A stretch of DNA of 35,585 nucleotides from Nitrospirota bacterium (GCA_004321915.1 SCQE01000018.1:1-35585); one strand, 5' to 3'. Counted from the first letter of the stretch, positions 8,455-16,224 are shown. The notes: generated by a model not told the origin, from the letters alone. Translations and numbers: made by a program.

Positions 8455-8479
8455 ATAACGCAAACGGAGGAAAAGATAA

Positions 8480-10456
8480 ATGGAAAAGAAAAAGATAAGA
8501 ACGGCTCAGCCGGGCACAGAACAGATTATTGATAATTTGCCTGATATGGAGACCTGTTTTGACAGGGCCGATAAGATGAAACCCTGCCCTATAGGCCATG
8601 AAGGGGCCTGCTGTAAGAATTGCCACATGGGCCCATGCAGACTTGTGGGCAAGGATGCAGAGAACACCATGAAAGGAGTTTGCGGGGCCACGCTGCCTGT
8701 TGTTACTGCGCGGTATTTTGCCCGCATGGTTGCTGCCGGGACCGCATGCCACGGCGATCATGGAAGGGACATGGCGTTTACGCTTCTTGCTGTTGCAGAA
8801 GGACACGCAAAAGATTTTCAGGTGAAAGACGTTAAAAAACTTTACAGGACCGCCGACATTTTGGGAATTGAGTTTGAGGGCAGGCCGGTCCTTGATGTTG
8901 CGAAAGATGTTGCAACAAAGATTCTTGAGGATTTCGGACGCCAGAGGGGAGAGATGAATTTCATTAAACGTGCGCCGAAGAAAACTCAGGACCGCTGGAA
9001 GAAGTACGGCATTGTTCCGAGGGGAATGGATAGGGAAGTGGTCGAGGTGATGGACAGGACCACGATGGGAATGGACGCAGATCCGGATTCGATTCTCGAT
9101 GCTGCGCTTCGCTGCGCTCTCGCTAACGGATGGGGCGGCAGTATGATATCCACCGATGTCACCGATATCCTGTTCGGTACTCCTATGCCTGTAAGGGCCG
9201 AGGCGAGTCTTGGCATATTCAGGGAAGACGAGGTCAACATCATAGTCCACGGTCATGAGCCTTCCCTTGCCGAGATGATCGTAGAAGCCGTAAGCGAACC
9301 GGAATTGATAGAGTACGCCAAATCAAAAGGCGCTAAAGGCATCAACTTAGGCGGTATGTGCTGCACCGCGAACGAAGTATTGATGAGACATGGAATAGCA
9401 ACTGCCGGAGGCTTCACAAACCAAGAGCCTGCCATAATGACAGGCCTTATCGATGCCTTCACGGTCGACGTTCAGTGCATAATACCTGCTATCGTGGATG
9501 TCGCAAAGAAGTTCCATACAAAGGTTATAACCTCATCCGATAAGGTCAAGATTCCGGGGGCTGTTCATATGCCATTTGACGAGCATATAGCAAAAGACCA
9601 AGCGCGTCAAATTGTAAGAATAGCTATAGACAATTACCCGAACAGGACCAAGAAAGGAAGTTTTGTTACCGAAAAATCCACGCTTATCGGAGGATTCTCC
9701 CACGAATACATCGAATATATGCAGGGTGGAAAGTACAGGGGCTCTTTCAGGCCTCTGAACGACGCTATAATGGCAGGAAGAGTGCGCGGAGTGGTCGGTA
9801 TGGCAGGCTGCGACAATCCGAGATGGCCTTCTACGGGAGTGCATAAATATCTTGCCACAGAGCTGATAAAGAACGACGTCCTTATCGTCTCGACAGGCTG
9901 CAGTTCAGCGGCCTGCGGCGGCGCAGGATATCTTACACCCGAGATGGCGCTCGAAAATGCAGGCCCCGGTCTGCGCGAAGTCTGCGAAGCAATCGGAATT
10001 CCTCCTATTCTGCATCTCGGCGCATGTGTCGACAATACGAGAATACTTACGATAGCGAGCGCTATGGCGGCGGAAGGCGGTCTTTCCGATGAGATAGGCG
10101 GTATGCCTGCGGTAGGCATAGCGCCTGAGTGGATAACAGAAAAAGCCGTATCCATCGGCGCATACTTTGCGGCCTCCGGCGTTCCGGTCATATTCGGGGG
10201 AGAGTCTCCTGTTAAGGCCTCAAAAGAGGTCACAAGGATCCTCACCGAAGTATGGTTTGAAAGATACAGAGGAGCGTTTATATTTGAGCCTGATCCGGAA
10301 AAGATGCTTGCTATAGCTCTTGATTACATCGATAAGGCCAGAGCAGCTCTCAAACTGAAGAAGTACGAACCGGGCAAGTTTACGACCGAAAAAGTCCTTA
10401 TGGATATGACCGCAAGGCGTGAAATGAAGGCTGCAAAACCTCACATAGGGCTTTAA
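8480..10456 (+). CDS. cooS: Ni-Fe-S carbon monoxide dehydrogenase catalytic subunit
   Basis: A 658-residue CODH (CooS/AcsA) that interconverts CO2 and CO, passing CO to AcsB. N-terminal cysteines fit the D-cluster (Cys36, Cys44) and B-cluster (Cys45, Cys48, Cys53, Cys68). C-cluster ligands are recognisable: His in VHGHEP (257-259), Cys295, Cys333, Cys444, Cys474 and Cys516, so no key ligand seems missing. Adjacent to acsB and with cooC in the cluster, it most likely forms the bifunctional CODH/ACS complex (acsA is an equally valid symbol). The ribosome binding site GGAGG lies upstream, 25 bp after acsB. A strong terminator follows. Confidence 0.97.
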   Translation: MEKKKIRTAQPGTEQIIDNLPDMETCFDRADKMKPCPIGHEGACCKNCHMGPCRLVGKDAENTMKGVCGATLPVVTARYFARMVAAGTACHGDHGRDMAFTLLAVAEGHAKDFQVKDVKKLYRTADILGIEFEGRPVLDVAKDVATKILEDFGRQRGEMNFIKRAPKKTQDRWKKYGIVPRGMDREVVEVMDRTTMGMDADPDSILDAALRCALANGWGGSMISTDVTDILFGTPMPVRAEASLGIFREDEVNIIVHGHEPSLAEMIVEAVSEPELIEYAKSKGAKGINLGGMCCTANEVLMRHGIATAGGFTNQEPAIMTGLIDAFTVDVQCIIPAIVDVAKKFHTKVITSSDKVKIPGAVHMPFDEHIAKDQARQIVRIAIDNYPNRTKKGSFVTEKSTLIGGFSHEYIEYMQGGKYRGSFRPLNDAIMAGRVRGVVGMAGCDNPRWPSTGVHKYLATELIKNDVLIVSTGCSSAACGGAGYLTPEMALENAGPGLREVCEAIGIPPILHLGACVDNTRILTIASAMAAEGGLSDEIGGMPAVGIAPEWITEKAVSIGAYFAASGVPVIFGGESPVKASKEVTRILTEVWFERYRGAFIFEPDPEKMLAIALDYIDKARAALKLKKYEPGKFTTEKVLMDMTARREMKAAKPHIGL

Positions 10457-10480
10457 AACAACGGCTTTCCAAACCGTTTT

Positions 10481-10512
10481 AAAAAAGGGAGCGCACTGCG
10501 CTCCCTTTTTTT
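10481..10512. terminator. Bidirectional intrinsic terminator
   Basis: GGGAGCGC (10487-10494) and GCGCTCCC (10498-10505) form an 8-bp stem around a 3-nt loop. It is flanked by six A on the left and seven T on the right. It ends the CODH/ACS cluster on the plus strand and the convergent yciH-like gene on the minus strand. Confidence 0.9.
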
Positions 10513-10540
10513 ATGTGACTTTCAAAAAGATATTTTATCG

Positions 10541-10882
10541 TCAGCCGCCCGAGCGTTTCGGCTTATGACCCATTTCAGTCAATATTGCAATAATTACGTC
10601 GCAGCGGTCCCCCTGAATTTCAAGAACCGTGTCTTTGAGCGTACCGCCGGTGCCCAGCGCCGACTTCAACTTCTTCAGCAGCGCTTCCCTGTGGTCTGCC
10701 GGGAGTTGGAGACCTTCGATTAGAGTCACAGACTTCCCGCCCCTTCCCTTGCGATCGAGCCGTACAATCACTCTTTGAGAGGAAGGATCCATAGTCGGCC
10801 GTAAATTCTTTTCAACCGGTTTTTCTTTTCGGGGAACAGCGCTGTCGGTGGAATAGACTAATTTCGAATTTTTTTCCGTCAT
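10541..10882 (-). CDS. yciH: SUI1/eIF1-family protein (YciH-like)
   Basis: A 113-residue protein with a variable basic N terminus (1-37) and a C-terminal SUI1/eIF1 domain (about 38-110), including GRGGKSVTLIEGL and the Gly-rich GTGGTLKD loop. Bacterial YciH proteins resemble eukaryotic eIF1, bind the 30S subunit and have been described as stress-linked modulators of initiation fidelity. The role here is inferred from family. It starts 18 nt after the stop of the YceH-like gene and is probably co-transcribed with it. No strong Shine-Dalgarno is visible (AGGTTG about 8 nt upstream at best). Confidence 0.85.
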   Translation of the reverse strand: MTEKNSKLVYSTDSAVPRKEKPVEKNLRPTMDPSSQRVIVRLDRKGRGGKSVTLIEGLQLPADHREALLKKLKSALGTGGTLKDTVLEIQGDRCDVIIAILTEMGHKPKRSGG

Positions 10883-10900
10883 ATATTATCAACCTGCATG

Positions 10901-11563
10901 TTACTCGAACTGCTTCTTCCAGTCATCGAACATCCGTTTCAGTCGATCGATCTCGGCCCGCATTTGAGAGACCTGCGACTCAAGACCCGAAATCCTTGCG
11001 TCCTCGTCGCGGACTTTTTTGGTGGCGTCTTCTTCAGGCAGTTCAACAGGCAGCTCGGCCCCAAGCTGCCCTCCGCTGAGCAGATGCATATACCGGCGCT
11101 CTTTTTGTCCCACCTGACGCGGAAGTTTTATAATAAGAGGGTCCTCTCTCTCTGCCAGTCTATTCATAATGTTTTCAACTTCATCTAAGCCTGAAAAAGA
11201 GTGCATCCTGTCGGCCCGTCCCCTCAGCTCTCCTGTTGTTTGCGGACCGCGCAAAAGAAGTTCGCAAAGAACGGCAGTCTCAGCTCCGGAAAGTTCAAGC
11301 CTCTGTTGCAGCAGATGCCGGTATTTGGGGATCCTGCTGTCTATCAGGTGCACCTTCTCGGCCAGATGCTTGTCCCTCAAACCGTCAAGTCCTCTCACCA
11401 CAGTCGTCTCTTCATATGTTACAACCGGATGCCGGTTCGACTTCTGATTGCAGGCCGAACAGAGCGAATTCAGGGTAAGCGGATAATAGTCGGGGGTCGT
11501 CTTCTCCTTTTCTATAAGACAGCCGAGAACACGGGCCTCGACATCATTCAGTACAAAGTCCAT
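10901..11563 (-). CDS. yceH: YceH/DUF480 (UPF0502) family protein
   Basis: A 220-residue protein of the YceH family. The conserved start is EARVLGCLIEKEKTTPDYYP, followed by LNSLCSACNQKSNRHP. Two winged-helix domains span roughly 1-165, and an acidic/basic coiled coil (about 185-218) ends the protein. The family is widely conserved and its exact function is not established; the tandem winged helices suggest DNA or protein binding. GGGAGG lies 5 nt before the ATG. It appears to form an operon with the SUI1-like gene. Confidence 0.85.
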   Translation of the reverse strand: MDFVLNDVEARVLGCLIEKEKTTPDYYPLTLNSLCSACNQKSNRHPVVTYEETTVVRGLDGLRDKHLAEKVHLIDSRIPKYRHLLQQRLELSGAETAVLCELLLRGPQTTGELRGRADRMHSFSGLDEVENIMNRLAEREDPLIIKLPRQVGQKERRYMHLLSGGQLGAELPVELPEEDATKKVRDEDARISGLESQVSQMRAEIDRLKRMFDDWKKQFE

Positions 11564-11661
11564 TCATGCCTCCCGTTATTTGAAATTTCGGATTCTTATT
11601 CTTTACCATTACAAACAATCAAAGCGAACATGTTTCCCGTCTTATCGCCGAAGTTAGCGCC

Positions 11662-12897
11662 CTATATGGTCAGTTTTGCAATAAAACCGATAAACGTCTT
11701 AAGCATATCAGGCTCAAAAATATGCTCCTGATGCACCATCTCGCCTATTATCTGTGTGCGTTTTTTGAATGTATGCTTAAAGTCCGTCACCCTGCTGCTT
11801 TCAAATGTGTCTGCCAAGGCCACTATTTTAGAAAACTTCGATATCCTATCGCCCGTAAGTCCGGCCATATACCCGCTGCCGTCCTCCCTCTCATGATGCG
11901 TAAGCGCTACGATCTTGGCCGCTTTGGGAACGTCTCGTTGCGGGTCCAGCAATTCCTTGCCCTTTATCACATGAGACTTGAAAATTTCACGTTCCATTTC
12001 ATTGTATGAGTTTTCGCCGGCATCATCATCTATATCGACACGTCCAACATCATGGAGCATGGCGGATATGCCCAGATTAAGAAGCTCCGCCTCCTCCATA
12101 TTGGACGCATGTCCATACATAAGCGACATCAGACATACATTAGTGGAATGAATATATAAGAAAAAATCCGAGACGTCAAAGAACAGAAACTTTCCGGCAT
12201 AGCCGAAATCGTTCGCTATCAGATTCATTACGATATTGATGTGTTTGTAGAGCTTAAATAACGTATCCTGCGTGATGGAATTGTTACGGGCCTCCTCAAG
12301 CAGCCTGTAGCACCAGACCTTAAGCTTCTCACGCCGACACCTTAACTTTAATAGAGGGTCCTCGATACCTTCCGCATCCAGTATTTTATCCAAGTAGAGG
12401 TAATAGGAATCTACATCCTGTTCGCGCACCGCAATATCTGAATTCAGGTCGAGCAAATTCCTGTACGCGTCATTGCTGTCTACGCTAAAAGGAATTTCCC
12501 CGAATAGAGGGAACCTTAAACCGCCGAGCGGCAGCGTGAAAGGTATGCCTGAATCAAGCACCTGCTTGTCCACAATAAACCACTTGTCCCTGAATGCCTT
12601 GTACCTCGAGTTAAAGAAGTCGGGTTCAAGAAGCATTTTCTTCAGCTTGGCGGCATTATGCATGTACTCGTCGAAATTCAGGGCGCTGCCCTGTCGTATA
12701 TAAAACTTGCTCAATGCTTGGTCCTCTATCATCCGTTGGGCATAGTAACTGTAAGTGGAACCTTTGTCCAGAAGGGATTTGTAGATGGTCCCGTCGTGAG
12801 TAAATATTTCAAAAGGGATCTGCGCCCCGGTCACCAGTTCACCGAGGTCAATGGGGATATATCGTTCGCTGTCGTCGTATTTATAAATTCGTGACAT
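11662..12897 (-). CDS. HD-GYP-type phosphohydrolase with degenerate GYP motif
   Basis: A 411-residue cytoplasmic protein without membrane segments. The N-terminal half (1-200) is an unassigned input domain. The C-terminal half (about 215-400) is HD-GYP-like, with His250, His282-Asp283, His309, His334-His335 and Asp363 as expected metal ligands. The signature HHERxDGSGYP appears as HHEREDGSGYM (334-344), so the Pro of GYP is Met. HD-GYP enzymes hydrolyse cyclic di-GMP. With metal ligands intact it may still be active, or act as a related dinucleotide hydrolase or sensor. Ribosome binding is weak. It makes a plausible counterpart to the diguanylate cyclase at 221-1852, but it is not linked to it. 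Confidence 0.85.
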   Translation of the reverse strand: MSRIYKYDDSERYIPIDLGELVTGAQIPFEIFTHDGTIYKSLLDKGSTYSYYAQRMIEDQALSKFYIRQGSALNFDEYMHNAAKLKKMLLEPDFFNSRYKAFRDKWFIVDKQVLDSGIPFTLPLGGLRFPLFGEIPFSVDSNDAYRNLLDLNSDIAVREQDVDSYYLYLDKILDAEGIEDPLLKLRCRREKLKVWCYRLLEEARNNSITQDTLFKLYKHINIVMNLIANDFGYAGKFLFFDVSDFFLYIHSTNVCLMSLMYGHASNMEEAELLNLGISAMLHDVGRVDIDDDAGENSYNEMEREIFKSHVIKGKELLDPQRDVPKAAKIVALTHHEREDGSGYMAGLTGDRISKFSKIVALADTFESSRVTDFKHTFKKRTQIIGEMVHQEHIFEPDMLKTFIGFIAKLTI

Positions 12898-12920
12898 AGT
12901 GATAGTTGTTCTATATTTTC

Positions 12921-12931
12921 ATTATATAACA
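12921..12931 (-). promoter_or_regulatory. Extended -10 promoter candidate for the HD-GYP gene
   Basis: On the minus strand the segment reads TGTTATATAAT. This gives TGn-TATATA (an extended -10), or TATAAT three bases on. No good -35 box is seen. The start of transcription would be about 15-20 nt before the ATG at 12897. Confidence 0.4.
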
Positions 12932-12968
12932 ACCGGACTGAAAGATGGTTTTCGACGAAAAAGTAAGA

Positions 12969-12991
12969 TGTGTTACTTTTACTAACACATA
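12969..12991. repeat. 8-bp perfect inverted repeat 3' of tRNA-Pro
   Basis: ATGTGTTA (12969-12976) and TAACACAT (12984-12991) flank a 7-nt spacer. On the minus strand the hairpin follows the tRNA and precedes a T-rich stretch (CTTACTTTTTTC), so it may be the tRNA terminator. It also sits upstream of the HD-GYP promoter and could be a protein-binding site. Confidence 0.55.
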
Positions 12992-13004
12992 AACAAGGGG
13001 AAAA

Positions 13005-13083
13005 TGGTCGGGGCGAGCCGATTCGAACGGCCGACCTCTCGCACCCCAAGCGAGTGCGCTAAACCAAGCTGCGCTACGCCCCG
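13005..13083 (-). tRNA. tRNA-Pro, anticodon GGG
   Basis: A 79-nt cloverleaf with encoded CCA. The acceptor stem CGGGGCG pairs with CGCCCCG and the discriminator is A. The anticodon stem CTCGC/GCGAG encloses the loop TTGGGGT, which gives anticodon GGG (reads CCC/CCU). The T-loop GTTCGAATC is canonical. It lies 4 nt after the merR-like stop on the same strand, so it may be co-transcribed with ihfA-merR. Confidence 0.95.
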
Positions 13084-13086
13084 ATT

Positions 13087-13494
13087 TTAAGAAAGATCCT
13101 CAAGCAGTTTCGTCAGGCTCTGCCTTACCGCTTTAAGGACTTCGTCATTGCTGCTGCCGCCTGCGTCTTTGTTCACCGTAATTTTGGTATCTAAAGGCGC
13201 ATCCGCTGCCTGCTGCTTTAAAGGGCCTGAACCAAGCTTCTTTCTGACCCCCTCAATCGTATATTTCTCTTCATGCAGAAGTTTTTTTATCTGTATGAGT
13301 AAATCAACGTCGTCTTTAGTGTAAGTTCTTTGTCCTGAAGACGTTTTTCTCGGCTTTAGAAAGGGAAACTCAGTTTCCCAATATCTAAGGACATAAGACT
13401 CTACTCCGACTATTTTCCCGGCCTCGCCGATCTTATAAAAAATTCTCTCCGGAAATAGCTTCAGCGGCTCGGGTGATTCTAATGCGTCATGCAT
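13087..13494 (-). CDS. MerR-family transcriptional regulator (IHF-linked type)
   Basis: A 135-residue protein with an N-terminal MerR winged helix-turn-helix (about 18-85): IGEAGKIVGVESYVLRYWE, then GQRTYTKDDVDLL and a helix-rich dimerisation part. It has no cysteine cluster, so it is not a metal sensor of the classical MerR type. It lies 40 nt downstream of the IHF/HU gene on the same strand, an arrangement common in Deltaproteobacteria and relatives. The target is unknown. A GGGGAGA stretch lies about 11 nt before the ATG. Confidence 0.88.
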   Translation of the reverse strand: MHDALESPEPLKLFPERIFYKIGEAGKIVGVESYVLRYWETEFPFLKPRKTSSGQRTYTKDDVDLLIQIKKLLHEEKYTIEGVRKKLGSGPLKQQAADAPLDTKITVNKDAGGSSNDEVLKAVRQSLTKLLEDLS

Positions 13495-13534
13495 AGAGAT
13501 TGTTATCTCCCCTTCGCTGACAACAGAAAAAAGC

Positions 13535-13813
13535 TCAGGCTTTTTCTACTGCTTCTTTAAGCTGGTCGCTTGCCTTGAATGTGATGACTCTGCGAGGAGT
13601 AATCTCAACTTCTTCCTTGGTCTTAGGATTCCGGCCTACCCTAGAATTCTTCTTTCTTATATTGAATGTGCCGAAACCCGAAACCTTGATAGATTCATCC
13701 TTTTGCAAGGTTTCCTTAAGCGTATCGAACACCGCCTCGACTATCAGTTGGGTCTCGTTTCTAGGAAGACCCACCTTTTCAAAAACCAGATTAACGATAT
13801 CAGCCTTTGTCAT
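13535..13813 (-). CDS. ihfA: Integration host factor / HU family DNA-bending protein
   Basis: A 92-residue DNABII protein. The N-terminal dimerisation helices (TKADIVNLVFEKVGL...) are followed by VSGFGTFNIRKKNSRVGRNP and TPRRVITFKAS. The latter two form the beta-arm with the Pro that intercalates DNA. Length and the KADI start favour IHF-alpha over HU, though single-sequence reading cannot separate them fully. It should bend chromosomal DNA at promoters and origins. The ribosome binding site GAGG lies 5 nt upstream. A TTGACA promoter with a surrounding dyad lies at 13855-13906. merR follows, then tRNA-Pro. Confidence 0.93.
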   Translation of the reverse strand: MTKADIVNLVFEKVGLPRNETQLIVEAVFDTLKETLQKDESIKVSGFGTFNIRKKNSRVGRNPKTKEEVEITPRRVITFKASDQLKEAVEKA

Positions 13814-13854
13814 AAATACCTCACAATTTTTCCAATAAAAATAGACACTTTCAA

Positions 13855-13884
13855 ATATTAATAGCTAACCCAGATAAATGTCAA
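13855..13884 (-). promoter_or_regulatory. Promoter of the ihfA-merR-tRNA-Pro unit
   Basis: On the minus strand a perfect TTGACA (13884-13879) is followed by TTAATA (17-nt spacer) or TAATAT (18-nt spacer, 13860-13855). The mRNA would begin about 35 nt before the ihfA start codon. Confidence 0.6.
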
Positions 13885-13906
13885 GTGGCATAACACATTG
13901 ACATTT
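13876..13906. repeat. 9-bp perfect dyad over the ihfA promoter -35 box
   Basis: AAATGTCAA (13876-13884) and TTGACATTT (13898-13906) are exact inverted copies separated by 13 nt, about two helical turns centre to centre. One arm contains the -35 box of ihfA, which fits an operator, possibly for autoregulation. As a hairpin after prmA it lacks a T run. Confidence 0.55.
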
Positions 13907-13925
13907 TTACATTTACAGGCTGTGT

Positions 13926-14777
13926 TTATATATTCTTCGTTACGGTTATGGATATCCATCGCCCGTCTTCAAAACGCTGCGCTAAATTAAGACCGCATGA
14001 CTCCATAGCTTTTAACACATCCGTTTCTTGTCCGAGAAGCATGCCGGAAAGCAAAGCAATACCTTCAGGCGCAAGCCTTTCAGCTATTTCAGGCGCTATT
14101 TTTATCAGCGTTTCGGATATAAGGTTTGCGGCAATCATATCATATACCCCCGCAGCCCGGCCTATCTCACCTTCGATCAGGCAGATATTAGAGAGTCCGT
14201 TTAGAACAACATTCCTTCTTGCCGCATCGATAGCGAGCGGATCGCTATCGATAGCCGTGATCTTTTCAAAACCGAGTTTGGCGGCCGCTATGGCGAGTAT
14301 CCCGGTTCCCGTTCCAAGATCGAGAAAGCTTTCTTTATTTTTCGTAGTCGAAGAATATTGTTCGATTATTTTCAGACAGAAACGGGTGGTCTCATGATGT
14401 CCGGTACCGAAGGCCATCCCGGGATCTATTACAAGATTTATTTTCCGGATATCGGGTTCTTCCCATGGAGGCAGGATTGACAGGTTTTCTCCTACATCTA
14501 TCGGCCTGAAATTGGTCTTCCATGTTTCATTCCAATCCTGTTCTGGCACAAAAACATAATCGTAGGACAAATCCGAAGCAAGCCCGCTTTTATTCAATTC
14601 AAGAACAGATTCTTTCAGGGCCCCAATAATCGTTTCTATTCCCGATACATCTGAAAAATATGCGGTGATTCCGCCGTCTGCTTCTATTAAACCGAGAAGT
14701 CCGGAGGCCCGCATAAGCTCGATAAGGGCATCTTTAGACTCATCAGGAAGCTTGATATCGAATTCGTAGTACCCCAC
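13926..14777 (-). CDS. prmA: Ribosomal protein L11 methyltransferase
   Basis: A 283-residue class I SAM-dependent methyltransferase that trimethylates ribosomal protein L11. The N-terminal L11-binding domain (1-95) precedes the PrmA signature DPGMAFGTGHHETT (118-131), SAM motif I LDLGTGTG (151-158), the acidic Asp176 of motif II, and the NLI catalytic-loop motif (218-220) replacing the usual NPPY. Length is normal. The start is a GTG at 14777, 4 nt after the stop of the small membrane protein gene. The pair is probably translationally coupled. Confidence 0.93.
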   Translation of the reverse strand: MGYYEFDIKLPDESKDALIELMRASGLLGLIEADGGITAYFSDVSGIETIIGALKESVLELNKSGLASDLSYDYVFVPEQDWNETWKTNFRPIDVGENLSILPPWEEPDIRKINLVIDPGMAFGTGHHETTRFCLKIIEQYSSTTKNKESFLDLGTGTGILAIAAAKLGFEKITAIDSDPLAIDAARRNVVLNGLSNICLIEGEIGRAAGVYDMIAANLISETLIKIAPEIAERLAPEGIALLSGMLLGQETDVLKAMESCGLNLAQRFEDGRWISITVTKNI

Positions 14778-14781
14778 CCTG

Positions 14782-15078
14782 TCAGTCTATATAGCCTTTC
14801 TGGAAAAAACCTATAACTGCGGCTACGAGCATGGCTATACCTGACAGAGCATAGATGTAAAGTCCAAAATGGGTCTGGCCGAGGATGTTTATGAACTCGG
14901 CCCTGTTTAAAGAGAACCCCCAATAGAAGACGAAGAGATAAGAAATCAGGAGTCCCAGTTTGTATTTCCCCAACAAAAGGCACCCTGAGTTTAAAATCAC
15001 GAGGATTATAATCTGTCCGAGCGGCACTGAAAAATCCTTGTCAGAGATAAAGTTATAAACGTTCATAAGCGTGTCCAT
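14782..15078 (-). CDS. Small integral membrane protein, unknown
   Basis: A 98-residue protein with about three hydrophobic helices (roughly 18-36, 39-57 and 70-90) and a short, charged C terminus. I do not recognise a family. GGAGG lies 7 nt before the ATG and overlaps the last codons of the potassium channel gene. The start is 2 nt after that stop, so translation is tightly coupled. It could be an accessory subunit of the channel or just a co-transcribed membrane protein. Confidence 0.75.
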   Translation of the reverse strand: MDTLMNVYNFISDKDFSVPLGQIIILVILNSGCLLLGKYKLGLLISYLFVFYWGFSLNRAEFINILGQTHFGLYIYALSGIAMLVAAVIGFFQKGYID

Positions 15079-15080
15079 AA

Positions 15081-16130
15081 TCAGGCCTCCTTTTTATTTG
15101 TTTCATGTCCAAGCAATGCATTTATAACAGACTCTCTTTCCTCCGGGGTTGACATAAGGACGAGAGTGCTCGACGGCTGTACAAGATAGTCTTCCTGAGG
15201 ATTGAAGACCCAGTCCTCCAAGGTCCTTATTGCAAGCAGGAGCGTATGCCGATACCTCTTTAAAGATAATGCGGATAAAGGTTTCCCTACATATGATGCA
15301 GGTATCCCGACCTCTTCTATCCTGAGCCCCCTTTCTTTGTCACGCAGCATTATGTCGAGAAATGAAACCACTGCAGGCCGCACCATCTCGGACGCCATTC
15401 TAAGGCCCCCTATAAACGTCGGAGAAACCACCGCGTCCGCTCCGGCCATCTTCATTTTTTCGATATTTTTAAGGTCATGGCTTCTTGCCACCACCCGTAT
15501 GGCCGGATTGAGCTGCTTTGCGGTAAGACTTATGACCATATTCAGGTTGTCGTCTCCGGAAACCGCAAAAAGTCCGGTTGCCCTGTTTATTCCTGCTTTT
15601 ATAAGAGTATCGTTATCAGTGGCGTCCCCTTCGATATACACATTGGTATGAAAGGTCGGGAGTATCTTTTCGATCTTTTTTCTGTCTATGTCAACGATAA
15701 CATACGGTCTTTTGGTTTCGTAGAGTTCGTTGACTATGTGAAAACCAACGCCCTCTATACCGCAAACTATATGGTGGTCCTTGAACTTTTCGATGAGCCT
15801 CTCCATCTTTCTCCTCCGGAATGCTTCGTTTAGCTCGCCTTCTACAATAAAGGCAGTGACATTAGAAAGAATATATGTAAGCGATCCGATCCCGCAGAGC
15901 GCAATGACCATCGTAAAGACCCTGCCTGCCGGATTGTTTGTCAAGTCTATAATTTCGCCGTAGCCGATCGTGGATATGGTAATAACGGTCATATACAGGC
16001 AATCGACGAGCGAATATTTGTCTCCGCCTAGCACTCTGTACCCCATGGTGCCTAAGATAATTACCAGCAATAGGGTTGCGCCGGCCCATGAGAATCTTTT
16101 AACCAGCTGTTCTGTAAGTTCGTCTTTCAT
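15081..16130 (-). CDS. TrkA/RCK-domain potassium channel
   Basis: A 349-residue ligand-gated K+ channel of the Kch/MthK type. It has two membrane helices (about 16-34 and 71-94) around a pore loop with selectivity filter TIGYGE (54-59). A cytoplasmic RCK N domain (about 118-235) contains the Rossmann motif GIEGVG. An RCK C (TrkA_C) domain covers about 265-345. It should conduct K+ out of or into the cell under control of bound nucleotide or ions. TIGYG instead of TVGYG is a conservative change. The ribosome binding site is poor. The next two genes on this strand follow with almost no spacing. Confidence 0.93.
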   Translation of the reverse strand: MKDELTEQLVKRFSWAGATLLLVIILGTMGYRVLGGDKYSLVDCLYMTVITISTIGYGEIIDLTNNPAGRVFTMVIALCGIGSLTYILSNVTAFIVEGELNEAFRRRKMERLIEKFKDHHIVCGIEGVGFHIVNELYETKRPYVIVDIDRKKIEKILPTFHTNVYIEGDATDNDTLIKAGINRATGLFAVSGDDNLNMVISLTAKQLNPAIRVVARSHDLKNIEKMKMAGADAVVSPTFIGGLRMASEMVRPAVVSFLDIMLRDKERGLRIEEVGIPASYVGKPLSALSLKRYRHTLLLAIRTLEDWVFNPQEDYLVQPSSTLVLMSTPEERESVINALLGHETNKKEA

Positions 16131-16157
16131 AAGAAGCTTTCGGGATGATTTTAATAA

Positions 16158-16179
16158 TAACTTTTTGTTTAAAAAGTTA
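16158..16179. repeat. AT-rich 9-bp hairpin between glyS and the K+ channel gene
   Basis: TAACTTTTT (16158-16166) and AAAAAGTTA (16171-16179) enclose a GTTT loop. On the minus strand it follows glyS and precedes an AT-rich stretch, so it may weakly terminate glyQS. It also lies about 30 nt before the channel start codon and may overlap its promoter. Confidence 0.45.
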
Positions 16180-16224
16180 CAATCATGCCGTTAAACCAAT
16201 TTCGGGGATTTTGAAAAAAGCGGG

